Positions 1 through 6,333 of a stretch of DNA of 7,256 nucleotides are shown in pieces (position 1 is the first letter of the stretch; every line of letters begins with the position of its first letter). The DNA is from Deltaproteobacteria bacterium (GTDB lineage: Bacteria > Desulfobacterota > Desulfobulbia > Desulfobulbales > SURF-16). The notes beneath the pieces are model-generated. The model saw only the letters and a program-made list of their open reading frames with translations. It was not told the origin of the DNA and ran no database searches. The DNA lies in NCBI GenBank assembly GCA_029939635.1, contig JAOZSN010000143.1, forward strand, positions 1 to 7,256, given 5' to 3'. The translations under genes and the position numbers were made by a program.

Positions 1-127
1 TCTGGCGGAGGAAATCTTGGGCCTTGTTCATATCCCCATCATGCTCGCTGAGAGCTTTTTTGCAATCCATCATACCCGCGTTGGTCTTGTCGCGGAGTTC
101 TTTAACCATTTGACTTGTAATTTTCAC
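1..127 (-). CDS. tsf: Translation elongation factor Ts (EF-Ts), N-terminal part
   Basis: EF-Ts is the cytoplasmic nucleotide exchange factor that releases GDP from EF-Tu so that it can be recharged with GTP. Only the first 42 codons lie in the window; the gene continues beyond base 1. The visible residues begin VKITSQMVKELRDKT and continue with NAGMMDCKKALSEHDGD, which is the conserved N-terminal UBA-like domain of EF-Ts (family pattern VKELRxxTGAGMMDCKKAL). The start is GTG at 127-125, read as Met. It is supported by an AAGGAAGG Shine-Dalgarno at 141-134 with a 6-base spacer and by the usual position of the VKELR motif, about 8 residues in. The gene follows rpsB on the same strand after about 108 bases, the widespread rpsB-tsf arrangement. 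Identity is near certain despite truncation by the window edge. Confidence 0.96.
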   Translation of the reverse strand, partial: MKITSQMVKELRDKTNAGMMDCKKALSEHDGDMNKAQDFLRQ

Positions 128-133
128 AGCGTT

Positions 134-141
134 CCTTCCTT
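134..141 (-). promoter_or_regulatory. Shine-Dalgarno of tsf
   Basis: AAGGAAGG on the minus strand lies 6 bases before the GTG start of tsf. It is what settles the non-ATG start codon. Confidence 0.75.
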
Positions 142-180
142 AAATAAATCTGGCGCAGAATGAATGCGCGACATGTAAAA

Positions 181-212
181 ACCGCTTTTCCGGCAGAGAC
201 CGGAAAAGCGGT
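181..212 (-). terminator. rpsB-tsf intergenic hairpin (attenuator or partial terminator)
   Basis: Bases 181-193 and 200-212 form a perfect 13-bp inverted repeat around a 6-base loop (194-199). Read in the direction of transcription (minus strand), the stem ends in GCGGT and continues TTTACATG, so there is a run of only four T. It lies after the rpsB stop (236) and before the tsf Shine-Dalgarno (141). The stem is strong but the U tract is short. A partial terminator, or an mRNA-processing or stabilising hairpin that sets the S2:EF-Ts ratio, is therefore more likely than a full stop. Confidence 0.6.
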
Positions 213-235
213 AGTTAATCCTAGATAAACGTCAG

Positions 236-1012
236 TTATGCTTCATTGCTGGCGGGTTTATCTGCCTTGTCTGTGTTGGCCTCAGCCATGGCAGTGGCAA
301 TATCAGCATCAGTCTCAACAGACTCGCCGCGCCGTGCTTTACCGGCTAAGGCAGCATCAGCCATCTTGGCAGTAATCAGCTTGATGGACTTAATGGCGTC
401 ATCATTACCAGGGATGATGTGGTCAATGCCGTCAGGATCACAGTTGGTATCGGTAAGGGCGATTACTGGAATACCAAGGCGGTTGGCCTCGTCAACGGCA
501 ATCTTCTCACGACGGGGATCAATAACAAACATGGCAGAAGGCAGGGCTTTCATGTCCTTGATACCACCAAGGTTGCGATTGAGCTTAACAAGATCTTTTT
601 TCAGGCCTAAGGCTTCCTTTTTTTTATAAAGGTTAATAGAGCCATCATCGTCCATGGTCTGAATTTTTTTCATACGATCTACAGACTTTTTGATGGTCTG
701 ATAATTGGTCATCATGCCACCGAGCCAGCGGTGATTCACAAAGAACATGCCAGAGCGTTCGGCTTCTTCTTTGATGGTTTCCTGTGCCTGGCGTTTGGTA
801 CCGACAAACATAACTGTACCACCCTGGGCAACGGTATCAGCGATGAAATCATATGCCTTGTTGAACATGGGCAGGGTCTTGTCAAGATTGACAATATATA
901 TCTTGTTGCGGGCGCCGAAGATGTACGGTTTCATTTTCGGATTCCAGCGCCTGGTCTGATGGCCAAAATGCATGCCGGCAGCCAGCATCTCTTTCATTGT
1001 AATGTTACTCAT
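236..1012 (-). CDS. rpsB: 30S ribosomal protein S2 (uS2)
   Basis: S2 binds the head-body junction of the 30S subunit late in assembly and is needed, with S1, for recruiting mRNA. The 258-residue protein shows the family signatures in order: MKEMLAAGMHFGHQTRRWNP at residues 6-25, the NKIYIVNLDKT strand, GGTVMFVGTKRQAQ, the NHRWLGGMMTN signature (residues 93-103), DPRREKIAVDEA and the IPVIALTDTNCDP motif. It is slightly longer than the E. coli protein (241 residues) because of an acidic, Ala-rich C-terminal tail, which is common. The ATG at 1012-1010 is preceded by AGGAG (1024-1020) with a 7-base spacer. It is the first gene of rpsB-tsf and is divergent from waaF. In E. coli this operon is autoregulated by S2 at the leader; whether that applies here cannot be read directly. 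Confidence 0.98.
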   Translation of the reverse strand: MSNITMKEMLAAGMHFGHQTRRWNPKMKPYIFGARNKIYIVNLDKTLPMFNKAYDFIADTVAQGGTVMFVGTKRQAQETIKEEAERSGMFFVNHRWLGGMMTNYQTIKKSVDRMKKIQTMDDDGSINLYKKKEALGLKKDLVKLNRNLGGIKDMKALPSAMFVIDPRREKIAVDEANRLGIPVIALTDTNCDPDGIDHIIPGNDDAIKSIKLITAKMADAALAGKARRGESVETDADIATAMAEANTDKADKPASNEA

Positions 1013-1055
1013 GATTTTGCTCCTGTTTTGGTTGTTCGTCCATCCTGTATCCCAA

Positions 1056-1069
1056 CCCTAATAGTAGGG
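1056..1069 (-). promoter_or_regulatory. Small hairpin in the rpsB 5' leader
   Basis: CCCTA (1056-1060) pairs with TAGGG (1065-1069) across a 4-base loop, about 44 bases before the rpsB start. Five pairs is a small structure. It is listed because rpsB leaders are known autoregulatory sites in other bacteria. I do not recognise a described S2-leader motif here. Confidence 0.25.
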
Positions 1070-1136
1070 CACCAGAGGGAATATGGTAGGATGTGAGAAG
1101 TGAGGTATCTAGGCTGAAGGAGGAGGTGAAAGTGAA

Positions 1137-1331
1137 ATGACTTTACCTTGCCAAACTTCAGCAATTTTAAAACCACAACTTATTACCATTGCCAAGCCTA
1201 AAAAGCAAGGGTTCCTTACAATGGTTATTTGCGGAACTTGGAAAAACTTGGTAAGGAGTTTTCTTTTGCTTTTCATGCAGTTTTCATCCTCTGGCTTGAA
1301 AGAATTTTCCCATGTCCAAAACACTTCTTGA
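1137..1331 (+). CDS. Possible small ORF upstream of and overlapping waaF
   Basis: A 64-codon ORF begins at ATG 1137, behind an unusually good Shine-Dalgarno (AGGAGG at 1121-1126, part of the purine-rich run 1118-1128), with a 10-base spacer. It ends at 1331, overlapping the first 20 bases of waaF in another frame. The product (MTLPCQTSAILK... ending HVQNTS) has no domain I recognise; residues 39-50 are hydrophobic but there is no convincing signal peptide or membrane helix. It could be a leader peptide that brings ribosomes to the waaF start, which has a poor Shine-Dalgarno of its own. It could equally be a chance ORF, since a minus-strand ORF also spans this stretch. No function is proposed. 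Confidence 0.25.
   Translation: MTLPCQTSAILKPQLITIAKPKKQGFLTMVICGTWKNLVRSFLLLFMQFSSSGLKEFSHVQNTS
1166..1195 (-). promoter_or_regulatory. Candidate sigma70-type promoter for rpsB-tsf
   Basis: On the minus strand TTGGCA (1195-1190; 5 of 6 to TTGACA) is followed after 18 bases by TTTAAA (1171-1166; 4 of 6 to TATAAT). Transcription would start near 1160 and give an rpsB leader of about 145 bases, long enough for autogenous control. Assigned by eye only; the -10 is mediocre. Confidence 0.3.
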
Positions 1332-2346
1332 AATAAATCCTGTCAATATCTTGGTGCGTTCTACTAACTGGATTGGTGATGCTATTATGACCACACCAGC
1401 CATCCGCACTATTCGCCAGAATTTTCCTGATGCCCATATCACCCTTTTGGCCAAGCCATGGTTGGCAGATGTCTTTGCTGCCAGTCCGCATGTTGATGAG
1501 GTGATGCTCTATGAAAATCGTGGTAGGCATAAAGGCCTTGTCGGTATCTGGCGCCTTGGTCAAGATTTGCGTAAACGAAAATTTGATGCTGCCATCCTGT
1601 TGCAAAATGCCATTGAGGCTGCGGTGCTGGCAGTGTTGGGGCGAATTCCTGTACGAGCTGGTTATCGGCGTGATGGACGTTCACCTCTGTTGACCCATGG
1701 TATATCTATCCGCCCCGAGGTTCGTAAGATCCATCAGGTTCATTATTATCAGACCTTATTGCAGGATCTTGGCCTCAAAATTGGTGATGATGAGCTTTTT
1801 TTGCAACTCGCCCCTGAGGATAAAAAATGGGCAGCGGGCTATATTAATGATAGAAAGCCCCCCTTGGTCGGTATTAACCCGGGCGCTGCCTTTGGCCCGG
1901 CTAAATGTTGGCCTGCCAAGCGATATGGGGAGCTTGCTGCTCGTCTTTATGGCGAATTTGGCGGTCATTTTTTGGTTTTTGGCACCGAGAAGGATGCTGA
2001 CACCATTGCTGAGATTGTTTCCCATGGCCCAAAATTTATCACTGGACTGGCTGGTAAGACTACTTTGGGACAGGCCATGGCCCTAATCGGTAGCTGTGAT
2101 GCCTTTGTGAGTAACGATTCAGGACTCATGCATGTGGGTGCTGCCCTGCACACGCCTATGGTAGCTATTTTTGGTTCCACTGATGAGATAGCCACTGGTC
2201 CTTATTCTAGCAAAGCTGCTGTAGTGAAAAAAGAAATAAGCTGCCAACCCTGTCTGAAGAAAGAATGTACGGTGGGGTTTAGTTGTATGCTTGATATTTC
2301 AGTGGCAGATGTTGAGCAGGAGATGGCTAAAATCCTGACACGATAG
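1312..2346 (+). CDS. waaF: Lipopolysaccharide heptosyltransferase II (GT9 family)
   Basis: WaaF transfers L-glycero-D-manno-heptose from ADP-heptose to the first heptose of the LPS inner core, at the cytoplasmic face of the inner membrane. The 344 residues match the usual length (about 350). The N-terminal acceptor half begins ILVRSTNWIGDAIM, with the family's catalytic Asp at D23. The C-terminal nucleotide-sugar half carries GINPGAAFGPAKCWP (187-201; K198 expected to contact the donor phosphates) and NDSGLMHVGAA (268-278), then VAIFGSTD. Near the end is a CxxC...C...C cluster (SCQPCLKKEC and FSC), typical of this family. The ATG at 1312 fits the N-terminal motif but has only a weak upstream signal (GAAAGA, about 1299-1304), so an upstream ORF might assist translation. 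Heptosyltransferase I (WaaC) is the main alternative; the length, the AKxWP block and the Cys cluster favour WaaF. Confidence 0.93.
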   Translation: MSKTLLEINPVNILVRSTNWIGDAIMTTPAIRTIRQNFPDAHITLLAKPWLADVFAASPHVDEVMLYENRGRHKGLVGIWRLGQDLRKRKFDAAILLQNAIEAAVLAVLGRIPVRAGYRRDGRSPLLTHGISIRPEVRKIHQVHYYQTLLQDLGLKIGDDELFLQLAPEDKKWAAGYINDRKPPLVGINPGAAFGPAKCWPAKRYGELAARLYGEFGGHFLVFGTEKDADTIAEIVSHGPKFITGLAGKTTLGQAMALIGSCDAFVSNDSGLMHVGAALHTPMVAIFGSTDEIATGPYSSKAAVVKKEISCQPCLKKECTVGFSCMLDISVADVEQEMAKILTR

Positions 2347-2383
2347 TTCGCCAAGGGCCATAAATTTACGTGAAACATTAGTC

Positions 2384-2441
2384 TGTATAAGTTTACCAGG
2401 TAAGCGAGTTTCCGAGACTCCGGTGTTAGTAAACTTATACA
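2384..2441. repeat. Long inverted repeat downstream of waaF
   Basis: TGTATAAGTTTAC at 2384-2396 is perfectly repeated inverted at 2429-2441. The 32-base middle contains a small inner hairpin (GAGT 2406-2409 with ACTC 2417-2420). It starts 38 bases after the waaF stop. The arms are AT-rich and no T run follows on either strand, so it is not a textbook intrinsic terminator. A bidirectional terminator of other type, a protein-binding palindrome or a remnant of a small mobile element are all open. I see no target duplication at its edges. Confidence 0.6.
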
Positions 2442-2562
2442 AATCCTGAACTCCTCGTGACTTCTTACTGGTGATTTACTCTAAAGAGGGCTATAGTTTT
2501 GTTTAGCTTTCTAACCTATTGTATTCGTGGGTAAAAAAAGAATCTTAACCAAAAGGGCCATC

Positions 2563-3744
2563 ATGGCTGTGAATATGCGTTATCCCATTCTTGTTATACT
2601 TCTTCTTTGTGGGAGTATCCTGGTCGATACTGCTATGATTTATGCTCAAGAAGAAAATACGGCCACAGTTGTTGATGTTCCTGCTTTCACCATGTATATC
2701 CGTCTGGGCAATCAGTCTGGCCCTGTGGTAGACCGTGCTTTGGTCTATGGTGATGTCATCCATGCCCAAGCATGGGTTCCTCTCATGGGGGAGCCTGAGG
2801 ATCCTGTCTTGGCCAATTTGATCTGGCAGTTGTATGATGTTGATGGCAAACCAGTTGCAGGGGTGGGATTGATTCGGCAGCTGTTAGAGATGGGTGGTGA
2901 AGAGCTTGTCACCTTCAAGGTGAAGGTGAAAGGGTTTGTCAATGGTCACTATTATCTTGGGCTTACTCATCAACAGGCGTCTCATCCTGAGGTCTCCTCC
3001 CAGGCGGTGGAGCGATTTGAGGTGAGCCAGAAGGTTGCCATTACCAGTCTAGTTATTGATGAATCCCCTGCTGGTAAAACTAACCACGATGTGCTTTATG
3101 TGGATCAATCTCCCCATATTTTTGTCTATTACACCTTGGCAGACAGTATACCCTCGGTGCGTATTGTTCTTGATATTATTGACCGCAAGACAAATAAGGT
3201 TGTTGCCACCCGAACCGTGGTGCAGAGGAAGGATTATATGAAGGAGCAAGAGCGTATGGGAGTTCGCTTTGATCCAGGTTTTTTTGCGGCAGGTGATGAA
3301 CTCATTGCCCGTGCCTTACTCACCGCTGCTGATGGTTCCTCCCAGGCTCAGACATCTTTTTCTGTTCAGGGCATCACCAGTACAATGATCCTGCCTTCTG
3401 TTGTTAAACAGGGAAAGGGTGGGAGCTATGAGTTACAGGTTCCACCCTCATTTGCCGGGCCATTTATTGTAGATTTTCGGGGTAGTGAATCCCTGCAGTT
3501 TCAAAATAACCACGGTTTAACTGGTACCTTTCAGGCCGTGGGCGAGGCGGGCGAGCAACAGCTGCAAGTCTTGGTTGTTGATAAAAATGGCCGACGGGCC
3601 ACGGCCACGGCTAGTATAACTGTTATGCCATCAGCCAGGTCTGCTTCTTTGCCAGCTGTTAAAAAAGTCGGAAAACCACCCTCCACCTATTCTGTGCCGT
3701 CCCAAGGTGGTATGGTTGGTAGTTCATCGCCGCAAGAATATTAA
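2563..3744 (+). CDS. Exported beta-rich protein of unknown function
   Basis: I do not recognise this family. From ATG 2563 the product has 393 residues. Residues 1-28 look like a Sec signal peptide: Arg at 6, hydrophobic core ILVILLLCGSILV (9-21), and cleavage after IYA28 before QEEN. Cys16 is not in a lipobox (Leu precedes it), so a lipoprotein is unlikely. The mature part is rich in alternating beta-type segments, divisible into about three Ig-like or beta-sandwich stretches (roughly 40-155, 158-266, 268-355), then a Ser/Pro/Gly tail (356-393) with no anchor. This suggests a periplasmic or secreted binding or structural protein. A GTG at 2527 would add 12 basic residues but has no Shine-Dalgarno. 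ATG 2563 has AAGGG 5 bases upstream and ATG 2575 is also possible. It lies after waaF on the same strand; a MITE-like element sits at its stop codon. Confidence 0.85.
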   Translation: MAVNMRYPILVILLLCGSILVDTAMIYAQEENTATVVDVPAFTMYIRLGNQSGPVVDRALVYGDVIHAQAWVPLMGEPEDPVLANLIWQLYDVDGKPVAGVGLIRQLLEMGGEELVTFKVKVKGFVNGHYYLGLTHQQASHPEVSSQAVERFEVSQKVAITSLVIDESPAGKTNHDVLYVDQSPHIFVYYTLADSIPSVRIVLDIIDRKTNKVVATRTVVQRKDYMKEQERMGVRFDPGFFAAGDELIARALLTAADGSSQAQTSFSVQGITSTMILPSVVKQGKGGSYELQVPPSFAGPFIVDFRGSESLQFQNNHGLTGTFQAVGEAGEQQLQVLVVDKNGRRATATASITVMPSARSASLPAVKKVGKPPSTYSVPSQGGMVGSSSPQEY

Positions 3745-3834
3745 CTAGCGTCTGTCCATAAATGGCCCTTTTGTCCATGTGTGACACAGCGGAAATTAAA
3801 CAAAATGACCTAATTTCTGGACAGACATTAACTA
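3740..3834. mobile_element. MITE-like element (about 79 bp) with 8-bp flanking direct repeats
   Basis: ATTAACTA occurs exactly at 3740-3747 and at 3827-3834. Between them is a 79-bp segment whose ends are inverted repeats: GTCTGTCCA (3750-3758) against TGGACAGAC (3818-3826). The match continues imperfectly inward (AAATGG..CTTTTGT against AAATTAGG..ATTTTGT) to a small central palindrome, GTGTGACAC at 3779-3787. Short length, terminal inverted repeats and a direct duplication of the target are the hallmarks of a non-autonomous miniature transposable element. Two extra bases (GC, 3748-3749) separate the left duplication from the left terminus, a small imperfection. It has no coding capacity. The transposase family cannot be named from this; an 8-bp duplication occurs in several IS families. 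The left duplication includes the TAA stop (3742-3744) of the preceding gene. Confidence 0.6.
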
Positions 3835-3882
3835 CAGATTTTTTTATCTTCTTTATTTCCTTTACCTTCTGTCTTTATTTCT

Positions 3883-6186
3883 ATGAAAACTCTCTCTTAC
3901 TTTTACCTTCTCCTTTTTTTGGGGCTGCTTGTCCTGCCAGCTTCGAGCCTGGCTGGTAATTTTCGGGCTGACCTACAGGAATCCTATAGTACCTATCTTG
4001 ATACCCCTCTCCATTATAAGGTTTTTGCCCTTAAACATCAGGATGATCGCTGGGATGGCTGGTACTCCTGGGGCTATGATGATCTTGATTTGGCAGTGAG
4101 TGATGCCATTGCAAAATGCTCCAGTGGTGTTCATGTCCTTGGTAAATGTCATGTCTATGCCATTGGTAATGATGTTGTGGCTGGCCTGGGGCCTGAGAAG
4201 CTTGCCGAAAAAATGGCAGATTATCGCGTTGAAGGTATGCGTCTACGCCGTTACCCAGCACCAATTGGCACCAAAAAAATAAGTGAATCTTTTAATGGAG
4301 ATGGTCGTTTCTTAGGTGCCGCGTGGGTAGGTTCCAAAGGTAATCGTCTCTTCCTGTATGATACTGATGAACGTATATGGAAGCACTCTGCCCCTATCCA
4401 TACAGGATTTACTCCTAAGTTTAATCGTAATCTTGCCCTTGATAGCAACGGTAGTTATTTTGCCTTTACTGAATATCTGCAAGAGGCAGGGGAGAAAGGT
4501 CGTTCCTTTATTCATTTGCGCGACTGGCAGAAGAAAAATAAATGGGATGTTGAACTGACCAAGGGGTCGTTTTGGAATGATGCCTGTGGGCTTGCCTTTT
4601 CACCTGATCGCAGCCGTCTAGCTGTTTGTATGGATGGTGGGGTTGATACCCGTGTGCAGTGGTTTGATACCAGTAGTTCGAAAGAGGTGCTTCGGGTCAC
4701 AAGCAAGGGACTGAATGGTCGTTTTGATCAAACCATCCAATTTAGCCCTGATGGGCGTTTTCTCCTGGTGCGCGGGGCGCGATATCAGTTTGATTGGGTG
4801 TTAAAGAAAAAGGGTAAGGAGGCAGATTTGGCCTGGGTGTTTGATGGCAAGATCGGCACATTAATCCATACCTTTGAGTTCCTTGTGGGGCCAGGGCGCA
4901 AGGGGCCAGCTGATATCCGCTTTGCGGCCACAAACAAACTGCTGGTCAGCGAAGATACCTTGATTTCTATTTATGATATTAAAAGTGGGGTGTTGGAAAA
5001 ACAGATACCATATACCTTTTCTCATAATGGCAGAGCTGCGTTGAGTCCTTATGGCATTCTGGCCATTATTGATGGCTCCTTTTTTAAGCGCTATCGTCTG
5101 GCTGCTAATGACCTTCTGGAGTTGGATAGCAGAAAATTAAACAGTCCTGCCACTGATCTTTTCTATGACGGTAGTCTCAATCGCTGGTTGTTGGCAGGCG
5201 CTGCTATTGAGGAGATCCAGGTTCTAAGCGATAATGATCTGGCCATGCTTGATCTTTATCACGAGGCCAGTCAGCTTTTTAGTAAAGCTGATTATGCTTC
5301 AGGTATAGAGAAATTGCGCGAGGCCATTGATTTGGGACCATATTTGCCCCTGGGTAAGGATGAGACCGAATTTTATTTTAAATATCCCGCTATTCCTTTG
5401 GCATCCTTTGGGCAGCTCTTATCGTATCATGCTAAGATGATTATAGAGCATAGTACGATGATTTCCCGTATTGGTTTAGAACTTGAGGAGGATAGCAAGA
5501 GCGGCCTGACCCTCACAACTGTGGCTAAGGTTGATTTTCAAGGGCCTGCCTATATAGCCGGCCTGCAAAAGGGTGATCGCCTGTTGGCTGTGGATGGGCA
5601 ACCCATCATGTTGGGTGGCCAGATTAATGACTATGTTGCCGGTCTGCCCACCGGAAGTTCTGTTATGTTGCGGGTACAGAGAGGTGAAGATGTTTTGACC
5701 CGCACCTTGATTACTGAAAAAGGTTTCCAGGAACCTGGCCATGCTGCTCATCTTTTGTTGGATCTCTTTGATTACGGTCAATTGGCAATTCAAGCTGGTC
5801 ATCCTGGTTTGGCACGGCTTGCTGCGGTCAGGCTGCGTACCGTTGCCGCTCGCTTTCCTTCCTCTTTTCCGGTGGAATTGGTCGCCAAGGTAGCAGTTTC
5901 GTTGGATGCCTTGATTTTGGCCCATGAGGGTGATGTGGCAGGTGGCTATGAGCTACTTTTAGACCAGGCCTCACCCCATCCGTTCAAGTTTCGTCTGCGT
6001 AATACCAGGGTCTGGTGGCCTTTTTATGCTGAACGCCGCAAGATGGCCTCGATTCTTGGTGTCCCTGTAGCAAATCTACCAGTGTCTCCATCTCGCAATA
6101 AACGGCATCAGCGTCAGGCCTTCCCTGATCTTGACGGTAATCTCATCCCTGCCGTTGTTGTTCCGGCCCTGCAACTCCAATTTTAA
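3883..6186 (+). CDS. Exported multidomain protein: beta-propeller-like, TPR-like and PDZ domains
   Basis: The 767-residue product is exported: residues 1-24 are a Sec signal peptide (hydrophobic core YLLLFLGLLVL, cleavage after SLA). Residues about 45-100 form a small domain with GWYSWGYDD and two Cys (C79, C89) before VYAIGNDVV, possibly disulfide-linked. Residues about 130-450 hold WD40- or Kelch-like repeats, seen in LAFSPDRSRLAVC followed by VQWFD (about 237-260), QFSPDGRFLLVRG (from 286) and RFAATNKLLVSEDTLISIYD (from 346). Residues 457-486 are TPR-like (LYHEASQLFSKADYASGIEK). Residues 527-612 are a PDZ domain (AYIAGLQKGDRLLAVDGQPI). The last 150 residues are mostly helical and then polar. 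No protease or kinase catalytic motif is visible, so a periplasmic scaffold or sensor is more likely than an enzyme. The ATG at 3883 is set by the signal peptide; the leader has no clear Shine-Dalgarno. The specific function is unknown. Confidence 0.88.
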   Translation: MKTLSYFYLLLFLGLLVLPASSLAGNFRADLQESYSTYLDTPLHYKVFALKHQDDRWDGWYSWGYDDLDLAVSDAIAKCSSGVHVLGKCHVYAIGNDVVAGLGPEKLAEKMADYRVEGMRLRRYPAPIGTKKISESFNGDGRFLGAAWVGSKGNRLFLYDTDERIWKHSAPIHTGFTPKFNRNLALDSNGSYFAFTEYLQEAGEKGRSFIHLRDWQKKNKWDVELTKGSFWNDACGLAFSPDRSRLAVCMDGGVDTRVQWFDTSSSKEVLRVTSKGLNGRFDQTIQFSPDGRFLLVRGARYQFDWVLKKKGKEADLAWVFDGKIGTLIHTFEFLVGPGRKGPADIRFAATNKLLVSEDTLISIYDIKSGVLEKQIPYTFSHNGRAALSPYGILAIIDGSFFKRYRLAANDLLELDSRKLNSPATDLFYDGSLNRWLLAGAAIEEIQVLSDNDLAMLDLYHEASQLFSKADYASGIEKLREAIDLGPYLPLGKDETEFYFKYPAIPLASFGQLLSYHAKMIIEHSTMISRIGLELEEDSKSGLTLTTVAKVDFQGPAYIAGLQKGDRLLAVDGQPIMLGGQINDYVAGLPTGSSVMLRVQRGEDVLTRTLITEKGFQEPGHAAHLLLDLFDYGQLAIQAGHPGLARLAAVRLRTVAARFPSSFPVELVAKVAVSLDALILAHEGDVAGGYELLLDQASPHPFKFRLRNTRVWWPFYAERRKMASILGVPVANLPVSPSRNKRHQRQAFPDLDGNLIPAVVVPALQLQF
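5461..5718 (+). other. PDZ domain encoded within the 767-residue protein
   Basis: Residues 527-612 have the bacterial PDZ pattern: a beta strand with the carboxylate-binding-like IGLEL, then AYIAGLQKGDRLLAVDGQPI, a short helix (GGQINDYVAGLP) and a final strand SSVMLRVQRG. Such domains bind C-terminal or internal peptides and in periplasmic proteins often sense or hold substrates. No HtrA- or Ctp-type protease domain accompanies it here. Confidence 0.8.
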
Positions 6187-6212
6187 AGTTAGCTTGATTC
6201 GTGCTAATTTTT
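6185..6212 (+). terminator. Likely weak intrinsic terminator after the 767-residue gene
   Basis: AAAGTTAGC (6185-6193) can pair with GCTAATTTT (6203-6211) through nine pairs including one G-U, with a 9-base loop, and T continues to 6212. The stem overlaps the TAA stop codon. The stem is AT-rich, so efficiency is uncertain. Confidence 0.45.
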
Positions 6213-6304
6213 GAGTAGAGATGACTGGTGGTTGGGGTTTTGCATTCTATTCTTTTTTTCTTGTTACGGGAATAAATGGTGCTGCTGGCACCTCTTAGCT
6301 ATAA

Positions 6305-6333
6305 CAGGTCTACTTTGTGGGTTTGTAGACCTG
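6305..6333. repeat. Perfect 9-bp inverted repeat (hairpin)
   Basis: CAGGTCTAC (6305-6313) and GTAGACCTG (6325-6333) are perfect inverted repeats around an 11-base loop. Only a broken pyrimidine tract (CTTTCTG) follows, so terminator function is doubtful. The right arm ends almost exactly where recognisable sigma-factor homology starts, so the hairpin may mark a rearrangement junction. Confidence 0.55.

Noticed and set aside
246..1096. Several plus-strand ORFs of 60-127 codons opposite rpsB
   Set aside because: They are antisense to a highly conserved ribosomal protein gene and their translations look like nothing known; shadows of rpsB.
1109..1324. 71-codon minus-strand ORF upstream of rpsB
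   Set aside because: It overlaps the waaF start and the candidate rpsB promoter, has no Shine-Dalgarno and no recognisable motif.
2599..2613. Lipoprotein lipobox at Cys16 of the 393-residue protein
   Set aside because: The residue before Cys is Leu, which signal peptidase II does not accept; a signal peptidase I site follows at IYA.
2551..3772. 11-base inverted match AAAAGGGCCAT (2551-2561) and ATGGCCCTTTT (3762-3772)
   Set aside because: One arm contains a ribosome site and the other lies within the MITE-like element; no duplication or other structure links them, so chance is the simpler reading.
3762..3959. 65-codon plus-strand ORF
   Set aside because: It begins inside the MITE-like element and runs out of frame into the signal-peptide region of the 767-residue gene; the composition reflects the pyrimidine-rich leader.
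5476..5925. 149-codon minus-strand ORF
   Set aside because: It lies opposite the PDZ-coding part of the 767-residue gene, whose reading frame has clear domain homology; the antisense product has no features.
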